Below, piece after piece: positions 55,898 to 63,959 of a DNA stretch of 64,000 bases. The translations under genes and the position numbers were made by a program. Every line of letters begins with the position of its first letter. Within the stretch, counting starts at the first letter, position 1. Location: NCBI GenBank assembly GCA_041905405.1, contig JAYRLC010000023.1, positions 1 through 64,000 of the forward strand, written 5' to 3'. The notes below the pieces were generated by a model that saw nothing but the letters and a program-made list of their open reading frames with translations, had not been told where the DNA came from and did not search any database. Source of the stretch: RAM1 sp041905405 (GTDB lineage Bacteria; Pseudomonadota; Gammaproteobacteria; Burkholderiales; Burkholderiaceae_C).

Positions 55898-57409
55898 TTG
55901 ATCACCGAACTCGAATTCAAAAGCCTGGCGCAAGCTGGCTACAACCGCATTCCGCTCATCGCGGAAGCTTTTGCGGACCTGGAAACCCCCCTGTCCCTGT
56001 ACCTCAAGCTCGCGCATTCACGTGACGGCGGCAAACACAGCTTCCTGCTCGAATCCGTCGTGGGCGGTGAGCGCTTCGGCCGTTACAGCTTCATCGGCCT
56101 GCCCGCGCGCACGCTGGTGCGCGCCAGCGGCTTTGGCGCCGACGCCGTGACCGAGGTTGTGCGCGATGGCAAGGTCATCGAGACCGCCAGCGGCAACCCG
56201 CTGGATTTTGTGGACAGCTACCAGAAGCGCTTCAAGGTCGCGTTGCGTCCCGGCCTGCCGCGCTTTTGCGGCGGCCTGGCGGGTTACTTCGGCTACGACA
56301 CCGTGCGCCACATCGAGAAAAAGCTCGAGAAGTCCTGCCCGCCCGACACACTGGGTTGCCCCGACATCCTGCTGCTGCAGTGCGAGGAGCTGGCCGTCAT
56401 CGACAACCTGTCGGGCAAGCTGTACCTGATCGTCTACGCCGACCCGGGCCAACCCGAGGCGTTCTCCAACGCCAAGAAGCGCCTGCGCGAGTTGCGCGAA
56501 CAGCTGAAGTACTCGGTCAGCGCGCCGGTCATCAGGCAGAGCCAGACCTTTCCGGCCGAGCGCGACTTTGCCAAGGCTGATTACATCGCTGCGGTGGAGC
56601 GCGCCAAAGAGCTTATTGCTGCCGGCGACTTCATGCAGGTCCAGGTGGGCCAGCGCATCAAGAAGCGCTACACCGAAAGCCCGCTGTCGCTGTACCGCGC
56701 GCTGCGCTCGCTCAACCCGTCGCCGTACATGTACTACTACCACTTCGGCGACTTCCATGTGGTGGGTGCGTCGCCCGAAATCCTGGTGCGCCAGGAGCAG
56801 GTCGAGCATGACGGAAAACCCGCGCAGAAGATCACCATCCGCCCGCTGGCCGGCACGCGCCCGCGCGCCGCGTCGCCCGAGCAGGACAAGGCAGTGGAGC
56901 AGGAACTGGTCACCGACCCCAAGGAGCGTGCCGAGCACGTGATGCTGATCGACCTGGCGCGCAACGACATCGGCCGCATCGCCAAAACCGGCACCGTGAA
57001 AGTGACCGAGGCCTTCGCGGTGGAGCGCTACAGCCACGTGATGCACATCGTGAGCAACGTCGAAGGCATCCTGAATGACGGCATGACCAACATGGACGTG
57101 CTGCGCGCCACCTTCCCGGCCGGCACGCTGACCGGCGCGCCCAAGGTCCATGCGATGGAGCTGATCGACCAGCTGGAGCCCACCAAGCGCGGCCTGTATG
57201 GCGGCGCCTGCGGCTACCTGAGTTACGCGGGCGACATGGACGTGGCCATCGCGATCCGCACGGGTCTCATCAAGGACCAGACGCTGTACGTGCAGGCGGC
57301 TGCCGGCGTGGTGGCCGATTCGGTCCCCGAGCTCGAATGGAAAGAAACCGAAGCCAAGGCGCGCGCGCTGCTGCGGGCGAGCGAGCTGGTCGAGGAGGGA
57401 ATGGAATGA
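55898..57409 (+). CDS. trpE: Anthranilate synthase component I
   Basis: A 503-aa enzyme making anthranilate from chorismate with TrpG glutamine amidotransferase. The inhibitor-binding region LLESVVGGERFGRYSFIG and the catalytic parts MYYYHFGDFHVVGASPEILVR, TIRPLAGTRPRAASPEQD, DLARNDIGRIAKTGTVKV, FPAGTLTGAPKVHAMELID and RGLYGGACGYLSYAGDMDVAIAIRT are conserved. The start is TTG at 55898 with AAAGG upstream, an uncommon start for this gene. Its stop overlaps the start of the GxxExxY gene, and trpG lies 530 nt further on rather than adjacent. Confidence 0.97.
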   Translation: MITELEFKSLAQAGYNRIPLIAEAFADLETPLSLYLKLAHSRDGGKHSFLLESVVGGERFGRYSFIGLPARTLVRASGFGADAVTEVVRDGKVIETASGNPLDFVDSYQKRFKVALRPGLPRFCGGLAGYFGYDTVRHIEKKLEKSCPPDTLGCPDILLLQCEELAVIDNLSGKLYLIVYADPGQPEAFSNAKKRLRELREQLKYSVSAPVIRQSQTFPAERDFAKADYIAAVERAKELIAAGDFMQVQVGQRIKKRYTESPLSLYRALRSLNPSPYMYYYHFGDFHVVGASPEILVRQEQVEHDGKPAQKITIRPLAGTRPRAASPEQDKAVEQELVTDPKERAEHVMLIDLARNDIGRIAKTGTVKVTEAFAVERYSHVMHIVSNVEGILNDGMTNMDVLRATFPAGTLTGAPKVHAMELIDQLEPTKRGLYGGACGYLSYAGDMDVAIAIRTGLIKDQTLYVQAAAGVVADSVPELEWKETEAKARALLRASELVEEGME

Positions 57410-57861
57410 ACCACTCGTCCACAGGGATCGGACACCCGTACGCAGAGGACGCAGAGATTGCGCAGAGGACGCAGAAGGAACAGCCGGAAGAAAATGATCG
57501 AACTCACGCAATCATCGGCGCGGCTGTGGAAGTTCAGCGCGTTCTGGGTGTAGGGCTTCTGGAGAGCGCGTATTCAGGTGCTTTGGCGGTGGAGCTTGCC
57601 CAGCGAGGTTTGCGGTTCGAGCGGGAAGTGGCGGTCCCGGCGCACTACAAAGGTCAGAACGTCGGGCTGGGTTACCGCGCGGATTTCATCGTTGACGACG
57701 CCATCATTGTCGAGTTGAAGGCCCTGGACGGCGTCACGGACGCTCATCGCGCCCAGCTGCTTTCGTACCTGCGGCTGTCCAATCTGAAGCTCGGCCTGCT
57801 CATCAACTTCCACGCCTTCCCGGTGGTCAAGGGCATCCACAGACTGGTTAACAAACTATGA
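57406..57861 (+). CDS. GxxExxY protein in a cassette between trpE and trpG
   Basis: A 151-aa protein with the GxxExxY hallmark GLLESAY inside IIGAAVEVQRVLGVGLLESAYSGAL, then FEREVAVPAHYKGQNVGLGYRADFIVDDAIIVELKAL, a PD-(D/E)XK nuclease-like core (D...ExK), and a C-terminal LGLLINFHAFPVVKGIHRLVN. The function of the family is unknown; the nuclease-like core suggests nucleic-acid action. The ATG overlaps the trpE stop (ATGA). The first 26 codons (HPYAEDAEIAQRTQKE part) are encoded by the left inverted repeat. The gene is not part of tryptophan synthesis and looks inserted. Confidence 0.9.
   Translation: MNHSSTGIGHPYAEDAEIAQRTQKEQPEENDRTHAIIGAAVEVQRVLGVGLLESAYSGALAVELAQRGLRFEREVAVPAHYKGQNVGLGYRADFIVDDAIIVELKALDGVTDAHRAQLLSYLRLSNLKLGLLINFHAFPVVKGIHRLVNKL
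57429..57480 (+). repeat. Left inverted repeat of the GxxExxY cassette (52 bp)
   Basis: This 52-bp segment is 48/52 identical to the reverse complement of 57875-57926. Internally it contains two copies of CGCAGAGGACGCAGA. It starts 20 nt after the trpE stop and encodes residues of the GxxExxY N-terminus. The repeat pair flanks the gene like the ends of a small mobile element. Confidence 0.9.
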
Positions 57862-57874
57862 ATTCCTTTCTGTA

Positions 57875-57926
57875 TTCCTTCTGCGTCCTCTGCGCAACTT
57901 CTGCGCCCTCTGCGTACGGATGTCCG
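57875..57926 (-). repeat. Right inverted repeat of the GxxExxY cassette (52 bp)
   Basis: The reverse complement of this segment matches 57429-57480 at 48 of 52 positions; the mismatches are a C/T, an A/G and a GA/AG pair. It ends 5 nt before the trpG ribosome binding site, so the insertion left trpG translation intact. No obvious target-site duplication borders the repeats. Confidence 0.9.
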
Positions 57927-57940
57927 CTTTCGGAGGCCTC

Positions 57941-58513
57941 ATGAAAATTCTGATGATCGATAACTACGACAGCTTCACCTACAACATCGTCCAGTACTTC
58001 GGCGAACTGGGTGCGCAGGTCGAGGTGTTCCGCAACGACGAGATCACGGTGGAAGGCGTCGCGGGCCGCAACCCGGACCTGCTGGTCGTGTCGCCGGGGC
58101 CGTGTTCGCCGGCCGAGGCGGGCATCTCGGTCCCGGCCATCAAGTACTTTGCCGGCAAGCTGCCCATCCTGGGCGTGTGCCTGGGCCACCAGAGCATCGG
58201 CGCGGCATTTGGCGGAAAAATCGTGCGGGCGCAGCAGCTCATGCACGGCAAGACCAGCGTGATCACCACGACGCAGCAAGGCGTGTTTGCCGGGTTGCCC
58301 GCGCAGTTCACGGTCAACCGCTACCACTCGCTTGCGATTGAGCGCGACTCGTGCCCCGCTGAACTGGAAGTCACTGCGCGAACCGACGATGGCGAGATCA
58401 TGGGCGTGCGCCACAAGAGCCTTCCCATCCAGGGCGTGCAGTTCCACCCCGAATCCATCCTGACCGAGCATGGTCATGCGATGTTGCGCAACTTCATGGA
58501 TCAGGCCGCATGA
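57941..58513 (+). CDS. trpG: Anthranilate synthase component II (glutamine amidotransferase)
   Basis: A 190-aa class I glutamine amidotransferase: LMIDNYDSFTYNIVQYFGELGA, LLVVSPGPCSPAEAG, nucleophile Cys80 in LGVCLGHQSIG, and the catalytic HPES in VQFHPESILTEHG. It feeds ammonia to TrpE. ATG 57941 is chosen because GGAGG lies 6 nt upstream; a longer in-frame ATG at 57920 lies in the right inverted repeat. Separated from trpE by the GxxExxY cassette. It overlaps the threonine aldolase gene by 4 nt. Confidence 0.96.
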   Translation: MKILMIDNYDSFTYNIVQYFGELGAQVEVFRNDEITVEGVAGRNPDLLVVSPGPCSPAEAGISVPAIKYFAGKLPILGVCLGHQSIGAAFGGKIVRAQQLMHGKTSVITTTQQGVFAGLPAQFTVNRYHSLAIERDSCPAELEVTARTDDGEIMGVRHKSLPIQGVQFHPESILTEHGHAMLRNFMDQAA

Positions 58514-59553
58514 CGCCTGTCGACTTGCGCAGCGACACCGTGACCCAGCCAACGGCCGCCATGCGTGCCGCCATGGCTGCGGCCCCGTTGGGCGACGACG
58601 TATTCGCCGACGACCCCAGCGTCAACGCCCTGCAGGACAAGATCGCCGGCATGCTCGGCTTCGAGGCGGCGCTGTTCGTGCCCACCGGCACGCAGGGCAA
58701 CCTGTGCGCCATCCTGTCGCATTGCCAGCGCGGCGACGAATACATCGTGGGCCAGTTCCAGCACTGCTACCGCTGGGAGGGCGGCGGCGCCGCCGTGTTC
58801 GGCAGCGTGCAGCCCCAGCCGCTGAACCACGCGGGCGACGGCAGCCTGCCGCTGGCCGACATCGAGGCCGCGATCAAGCCCGATGACGCCCACTTCGCGC
58901 GCACCCGGCTGCTGGCGCTGGAGAACACGCTGGGCGGCAAGCTGCTGCCTTTCAGCTATGTGCAGCAGGCGACGGCCCTGGCCAGCAGCAAGGGCCTGTC
59001 GCGCCACCTGGACGGCGCGCGCCTGTTCAACGCCGCCGTGGCACAGGCCGCGCAGACGGGCGGCGATGCGCGGGCTGAAGCCCTGCGCATTGCGCAGTGC
59101 TTTGACAGCGTGTCGGTGTGCTTCAGCAAGGGGCTTGGCGCGCCGGTGGGGTCCGCCCTGTGCGGCAGCCGCGAATTCATCGCGCGCGCCCATCGCGTCC
59201 GCAAGATGGCGGGCGGCGGCATGCGTCAGGCCGGGATGCTGGCCGCTGCCGCGTCCCATGCGCTGGACCATCACATCGACCGCCTCGCAGACGACCATGC
59301 GCTCGCGCGGCGGCTGGCCGACGGCCTGGCGGGCCTTGACGGCGTGCAGGTCGAGGCGCCGCACACCAACATCGTGTTCGTGGACCTGACCGGCGCCGCG
59401 CGTGAAAAATCCGCGGGCCTGCTGCCGCACCTGGCCGCGCTGGGCATCCAGGCCACGGGGCTGTACCGCCTGCGGCTCGTGACGCACCTCAACGTGGATG
59501 CGGCCGGCGTGGACCGCGCCGTCGCGGCCATCCGCGCGTATTGCGGAGCCTGA
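58510..59553 (+). CDS. ltaE: Low-specificity L-threonine aldolase
   Basis: A 347-aa PLP enzyme (fold type I) cleaving L-threonine/allo-threonine to glycine and acetaldehyde. Motifs are VDLRSDTVTQPTAAMRAAMAAAPLGDDVFADDPSVNALQ, FVPTGTQGNLCAILSHCQRGDEYIVG, LEAxE-type ENTLGGKLLP, HLDGARLFNAAV, SVCFSKGLGAPVGSALCGS (PLP-lysine) and HTNIVFVDL. It starts within the trpG stop (ATGA), so it is translated as part of the trp operon, an odd position. No Trp function is known for it. Confidence 0.94.
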   Translation: MTPVDLRSDTVTQPTAAMRAAMAAAPLGDDVFADDPSVNALQDKIAGMLGFEAALFVPTGTQGNLCAILSHCQRGDEYIVGQFQHCYRWEGGGAAVFGSVQPQPLNHAGDGSLPLADIEAAIKPDDAHFARTRLLALENTLGGKLLPFSYVQQATALASSKGLSRHLDGARLFNAAVAQAAQTGGDARAEALRIAQCFDSVSVCFSKGLGAPVGSALCGSREFIARAHRVRKMAGGGMRQAGMLAAAASHALDHHIDRLADDHALARRLADGLAGLDGVQVEAPHTNIVFVDLTGAAREKSAGLLPHLAALGIQATGLYRLRLVTHLNVDAAGVDRAVAAIRAYCGA

Positions 59554-59555
59554 CC

Positions 59556-60200
59556 ATGCCGATCGACCAGTTGCTTCTTTTCATAGCGGCCGGGCTGCTG
59601 CTGAACCTCACCCCCGGACCCGACGTGCTGTACATCGTGACCCACGCGCTCCGCCAGGGAGCGCGTGCCGGGTCCGTGGCCGCCCTGGGCATCACGGCGG
59701 GCTGCTTCGTGCATATCTTCGCGGCAGCCGTGGGCGTCAGCGCGCTGATGGCGGCGTCAGCCACGGCGTTCACCGTGCTCAAGTGGATGGGCGCGGCCTA
59801 CCTCGTCTACGTGGGCTTGCGCATGCTGCTCGCGCGCGCGCCTTCCGGCATGGTGCTGGACGGGGCATCCGCGGCGGCGGCCGTACCCCTGAAGACCATC
59901 TTCCTGCGTGGCTTCTGGACCAATGCGCTGAACCCCAAGGTGGCGCTGTTCTTCCTGGCATTTGTGCCGCAGTTCATCGGCCCGGCGGTCGAGCACAAGG
60001 CGCTGGCCTTCCTGCTGCTGGGGCTACTGTTCAACTTCAACGGCCTGTGGGTCAACATCGGCTGGGCGCTGGCGGCGGCCTGGCTGGCGTCGCGCGTGAG
60101 TGCGGTCCAGAAAACCATGCACTGGCTGGACCGCATTGCCGGCGCCATGTTCGTGGGCTTCGGCCTCAAGCTCGCCTTCACAGACAATCCTTCGCAATAA
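59556..60200 (+). CDS. LysE family amino-acid exporter
   Basis: A 214-aa inner-membrane protein with six hydrophobic segments of the LysE/RhtB superfamily: LLLFIAAGLLLNLTPGPDVLYIVTHALRQGARAGSVAALGITAGCFVHIFAAAVGVSAL, ALNPKVALFFLAFVPQFIG and a C-terminal GFGLKLAF. These exporters remove lysine, threonine, homoserine or similar amino acids. It follows ltaE by 2 nt, so the pair (cleavage and export) may handle excess threonine or another amino acid. It precedes trpD by 12 nt. Confidence 0.9.
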   Translation: MPIDQLLLFIAAGLLLNLTPGPDVLYIVTHALRQGARAGSVAALGITAGCFVHIFAAAVGVSALMAASATAFTVLKWMGAAYLVYVGLRMLLARAPSGMVLDGASAAAAVPLKTIFLRGFWTNALNPKVALFFLAFVPQFIGPAVEHKALAFLLLGLLFNFNGLWVNIGWALAAAWLASRVSAVQKTMHWLDRIAGAMFVGFGLKLAFTDNPSQ

Positions 60201-60212
60201 ATGGAGACGGCC

Positions 60213-61244
60213 ATGCCCATCACCCCTCAGGAAGCGCTGCAGCGCACCATCGAGCACCGCGAAATCTTCCACGACGAAATGCTCAGGGTCGTGCGCCTGA
60301 TCATGAGCGGCGAGCTGTCACCCGTCATGATGGCCGCGCTCATCACCGGCCTGCGCGTCAAGAAGGAAACCATTGGCGAAATCACCGCCGCTGCACAGGT
60401 CATGCGCGAGTTCTCCACCAAGGTGAACGTGGCCGACAAAACCCACCTGGTCGACATCGTGGGCACGGGCGGCGACGGCTCGCACACGTTCAACATTTCG
60501 ACCTGCTCGATGTTCGTGGCCGCCGCGGCCGGCGCCAAGGTCAGCAAGCACGGCGGGCGCAGCGTGTCCAGCAAGAGCGGCAGCGCCGATGTGCTGGAGT
60601 CGCTGGGCGTCAACATCAACCTGCCGCCCGACGCGATTGCCAAATGCATCGCCGAAACCGGCATCGGCTTCATGTTTGCGCCCAACCACCACAGTGCCAT
60701 GAAGCACGTGGCGCCCGTGCGCAAGGAGCTGGGCGTGCGCACCATCTTCAACATCCTGGGCCCGTTGACCAACCCGGCCGGCGCGCCCAACATCCTCATG
60801 GGTGTTTTCCACCCGGACCTGGTGGGTATCCAGGTGCGCGCGCTGCAGCGCCTGGGCACCGAGCATGCGGTGGTGGTCTACGGCCGTGACGGCATGGACG
60901 AAGTCAGCCTGGGCGCTGCCACCATGGTCGGTGAGCTGAAGAGCGGCGAGATCACCGAGTACGAAATCCACCCCGAAGACTTCGGCCTGCCCATGGCCAG
61001 CAACCGTGCGCTCAAGGTGGACACGCCCGAGCAGTCCCGCAACATGCTGGTGGCGGTGCTGGACAACCAGCCCGGCGCGGCGCGCGACATCGTCGTGCTG
61101 AACGCCGGTGTGGCGCTGTACGCGGCCAATGTGGCCGGCTCCATGAAAGAAGGCGTCGAGCAGGCGCGCGCCGCGCTCGAATCGGGCGCGGCCAAGACGC
61201 GGCTGGCGCAGTTCGTGGCGGCTACGACATCCCTGGCGGGCTGA
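60213..61244 (+). CDS. trpD: Anthranilate phosphoribosyltransferase
   Basis: A 343-aa enzyme of tryptophan synthesis joining anthranilate and PRPP. Conserved segments are DIVGTGGDGSHTFNISTCSMFVAAAAGAKVSKHGGRSVSSKSGSADVLESLGVNI, FAPNHHSAMKHVAPVRKELGVRTIFNILGPLTNPA and YGRDGMDEVSLG. ATG 60213 has a GGAGACGG ribosome site; an upstream ATG at 60201 is less likely. It is 2 nt from trpC and follows the LysE gene. Confidence 0.97.
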   Translation: MPITPQEALQRTIEHREIFHDEMLRVVRLIMSGELSPVMMAALITGLRVKKETIGEITAAAQVMREFSTKVNVADKTHLVDIVGTGGDGSHTFNISTCSMFVAAAAGAKVSKHGGRSVSSKSGSADVLESLGVNINLPPDAIAKCIAETGIGFMFAPNHHSAMKHVAPVRKELGVRTIFNILGPLTNPAGAPNILMGVFHPDLVGIQVRALQRLGTEHAVVVYGRDGMDEVSLGAATMVGELKSGEITEYEIHPEDFGLPMASNRALKVDTPEQSRNMLVAVLDNQPGAARDIVVLNAGVALYAANVAGSMKEGVEQARAALESGAAKTRLAQFVAATTSLAG

Positions 61245-61246
61245 CC

Positions 61247-62059
61247 ATGGCTGACATCCTGGACAAGATCGTTGCGGTCAAGCGGCAGGAGGTAGCGGCC
61301 GCCGTCAAAAGAAAGTCGCTGGCCGCCATGCGCGCTGATGCGCAGAGCCGCGTGCTCACGCGCGACTTTGCCGGTGCCCTGCGCGCCAAGATCGCTGCCG
61401 GCCATGCCGCCGTGATTGCTGAAGTCAAAAAGGCCAGCCCCAGCAAGGGCGTGCTACGCGCCGACTTCATTCCCGCCGACATTGCGCAGAGCTATGCCGA
61501 AGGCGACGGCAAGACCAGCGCCGCCTGCCTGTCGGTGCTGACCGACCAGCAGTTCTTCCAGGGCAGCGTCGACTACCTCAAGCAGGCGCGCGCGTCCTGC
61601 GACCTGCCTGTGCTGCGCAAGGACTTCATGATCGACCCGTACCAGGTGTACGAGTCGCGCGTGATGGGCGCCGACTGCATCCTGCTGATTGCTGCCTGCC
61701 TGGATGACGCGCAGATGGCGGAGCTGGAGGCCATCGCTCGCAGCCTGGACATGGCCGTGCTGGTCGAGGTGCACGACCGCGCCGAACTGGACCGGGCGCT
61801 GAAGCTTAAAACGCCGCTGGTGGGCATCAACAACCGGAACCTGCGTACCTTCGACGTCACGCTGGACACCACGCTGGGCATGCTGGCCGACGTGCCCCAG
61901 GACCGCCTGCTGGTGACCGAATCCGGCATCCTCGCGCCGGCTGACGTCAAGAAAATGCGCGATGCCGGCGTGCACGCCTTCCTGGTCGGCGAGGCGTTCA
62001 TGCGCGCCGACGACCCAGGCCTGGCGCTGGCAACGCTGTTCGGCGCGCAGGCGGTTTGA
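61247..62059 (+). CDS. trpC: Indole-3-glycerol-phosphate synthase
   Basis: A 270-aa TIM-barrel enzyme closing the indole ring. The signatures are IAEVKKASPSKGVLRADF, ACLSVLTDQQFFQGSVDYL, PVLRKDFMIDPYQVYESRVMGADCILLIAACL, VGINNRNLRTFDV, LVTESGILAPADVKKM and VHAFLVGEAFMRADDPG, all typical. It ends 1 nt before ung. Together with trpE, trpG and trpD it makes the set for chorismate to indole-glycerol phosphate; trpF/trpBA are not in the window. Confidence 0.97.
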   Translation: MADILDKIVAVKRQEVAAAVKRKSLAAMRADAQSRVLTRDFAGALRAKIAAGHAAVIAEVKKASPSKGVLRADFIPADIAQSYAEGDGKTSAACLSVLTDQQFFQGSVDYLKQARASCDLPVLRKDFMIDPYQVYESRVMGADCILLIAACLDDAQMAELEAIARSLDMAVLVEVHDRAELDRALKLKTPLVGINNRNLRTFDVTLDTTLGMLADVPQDRLLVTESGILAPADVKKMRDAGVHAFLVGEAFMRADDPGLALATLFGAQAV

Positions 62060-62815
62060 ATGGCGCAGGGCAGTCTGGACCTGGGGGGCGAGTTGCCCGA
62101 GGCTGCGTCCTTGCAGCGGTGGGCGCCTGACCAATGGCAAGTTGCGAACGGCTGGCAGCCGGTTGTCGACGAATTCCTGGCCAGCGCTGCGGGCCGCAAT
62201 CTCGCCGCATTCGTGCAGGACCGCGTGGCGACGGGCGCCATCGTGTATCCGCCGCAACCTCTGAGGGCGTTGCAACTCACACCGCTGGACGCGGTGAAGG
62301 TCGTGATCCTGGGGCAGGACCCTTACCACGGCCCAGGCCAGGCCGAGGGACTGGCGTTCTCGGTGGCTCCGGGCGTGCGGCTGCCGCCGTCGCTGCGCAA
62401 CATCTTCAAGGAGCGTCAGCGCAGCCTGGGCGTTCCTGTTCCGGCGTCGGGCTCGCTGACGCCATGGGCGCGGCAAGGCGTCCTGTTGCTCAACACCAGT
62501 CTTACGGTCGAACAGGGCCTGCCGGCCAGCCACGCCGGGCAGGGCTGGGAACAGCTGACCGATGCTTTGCTGGCTTGTGTGGCCGCCAGTGCGTCACCCT
62601 GCGTCTACATGCTGTGGGGCGCCCATGCGCAGGCCAAATCGGCATTGATCTCCGCCACGGCGGCGCAGCATGGGCGCGACGCACTCATCCTGGCGGCCAA
62701 CCATCCCTCACCGCTGTCGGCCAGCCGCCCTCCGGTGCCCTTCATCGGCTGCGGCCATTTCGCTACGGCCCAGGCCTGGCTGGCCGAGCGCGGGGTCAGC
62801 GTTTCCTTCGGCTGA
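62060..62815 (+). CDS. ung: Uracil-DNA glycosylase
   Basis: A 251-aa family-1 uracil-DNA glycosylase that removes uracil from DNA. The water-activating motif GQDPYHGPGQAEGLAFSV carries Asp87, and the minor-groove motif HPSPLSA carries His215. Both are intact. It starts immediately after the trpC stop (1 nt), so it belongs to the trp transcript. Its end overlaps the convergent patatin gene by 20 nt. Confidence 0.97.
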   Translation: MAQGSLDLGGELPEAASLQRWAPDQWQVANGWQPVVDEFLASAAGRNLAAFVQDRVATGAIVYPPQPLRALQLTPLDAVKVVILGQDPYHGPGQAEGLAFSVAPGVRLPPSLRNIFKERQRSLGVPVPASGSLTPWARQGVLLLNTSLTVEQGLPASHAGQGWEQLTDALLACVAASASPCVYMLWGAHAQAKSALISATAAQHGRDALILAANHPSPLSASRPPVPFIGCGHFATAQAWLAERGVSVSFG

Positions 62816-63947
62816 ACAGCGCGCTGATCAGCGAGCCCAGGCCACGGCGCGGCACCGGCGTGGCGCTGTTGGCGCGCCGCACGCTGTCCACGCGCGTGTC
62901 ATCCAGGTAGTCGCGCCGGATGTCGATGGTGCTGCGCCGGCCCAGGTCGTCCAGATGGCGCCGGATCCACTGTTGCCCCGACTGCTGCCCCAGTTCGAAC
63001 AAGGCCCGGATGACGCCCGGGTCTGCCGTGCTGCGGGTGGATGCCGGATAGTCCCGAAGGGCCTCGCCTCCGTCGATGCGGTGCAGCATGACGGTGCGGC
63101 AACGGTTGCCTTGCAGAACACCCTCGGCCAACAGGCGGTTGATGAAATCGATCTCACGCATCTGGGCCATGAGGCTCGCGTTGAAGGTCAGTTCATTCAC
63201 GCGGTCCAGAATGTCGGCCGACGTCTGGGGCGTCCCGTCGCGAAGGACGGGGTTGATCTGCACCAGCACGATGTCCGCGCTGTGGCAGTGGTCGACCAGC
63301 GGCATGAGCGGCGGGTTGGCGGAATAGCCGCCATCCCAATAGGGTTTGCCGTCGATCTCCACGGCCTGGAACAGCAACGGCAGGCAAGCAGACGCCATCA
63401 CGGCCTGGGCAGACAGCCGGGGTCCGGAAAACAGCACGGCCTTGCCGCTGTCGACTTGCGTGGCAGATATGAAGACCCGCGGCGACGACAGGGTGCCTAT
63501 GGCCTTGAAGTCGATCTCGCGGGCCAGCAAATCACGAAGCGGGTTGATGTCCAGCGGATTGGCCTGGTACGGGGACAACCAGTTCCGCATCGCCGCAGGC
63601 CAAAAGTTTGTAGGCGCAAACTCCTTTGGAAAGCTTCCCCAAATAAGGTTGACGAGGTTTTGCGATGCGGCGCCTGCCTGTCCCAGCGCCATCACTTCTT
63701 CCCACACGCGGGTCAAGGTGTCTCTCGCCGAGCGCCTGGGATCCGCGCCGGTGGCCAGGCCCCGTGCATGGCCGCTGGCCAGTGCCACCGCGTTGACGGC
63801 CCCGGCGCTGGCGCCACTGAGGCCTTCGATCGCAATACGAGGCTCCGCGAGCAGCGAATCCAGGACGCCCCACGTGAACGCGCCATGGGAGCCTCCGCCC
63901 TGCAGTGCGAGGTTGATCGTGCGGGGGAGTGGGGCGGGGTCGCTCAT
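62796..63947 (-). CDS. Patatin-like phospholipase
   Basis: A 383-aa patatin-like lipid acyl hydrolase: oxyanion loop GGGSHG (residues 17-22), nucleophile elbow GASAG with Ser47, and the dyad aspartate in YWDGGYSANPPL near residue 195. It lacks a signal peptide. It may act on intracellular lipid or polyhydroxybutyrate-related membranes. CAGAAT (63954-63959, minus) ends 6 nt before its ATG with no Shine-Dalgarno. It is convergent with ung over 20 bp and the window ends 53 nt upstream of it. Confidence 0.9.
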   Translation of the reverse strand: MSDPAPLPRTINLALQGGGSHGAFTWGVLDSLLAEPRIAIEGLSGASAGAVNAVALASGHARGLATGADPRRSARDTLTRVWEEVMALGQAGAASQNLVNLIWGSFPKEFAPTNFWPAAMRNWLSPYQANPLDINPLRDLLAREIDFKAIGTLSSPRVFISATQVDSGKAVLFSGPRLSAQAVMASACLPLLFQAVEIDGKPYWDGGYSANPPLMPLVDHCHSADIVLVQINPVLRDGTPQTSADILDRVNELTFNASLMAQMREIDFINRLLAEGVLQGNRCRTVMLHRIDGGEALRDYPASTRSTADPGVIRALFELGQQSGQQWIRRHLDDLGRRSTIDIRRDYLDDTRVDSVRRANSATPVPRRGLGSLISALFSRRKR

Positions 63948-63953
63948 GCGGGG

Positions 63954-63959
63954 ATTCTG
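63954..63959 (-). promoter_or_regulatory. -10-like CAGAAT before the patatin gene
   Basis: Minus-strand CAGAAT is separated by 6 nt from the ATG (63947), the same geometry seen before argS and rpe, without a Shine-Dalgarno. The remaining bases to the end of the window carry no gene. Confidence 0.35.

Noticed and set aside
57429..57926. GxxExxY repeats as an insertion sequence with transposase
   Set aside because: No transposase ORF and no visible target-site duplication; only a terminal-repeat cassette can be supported.
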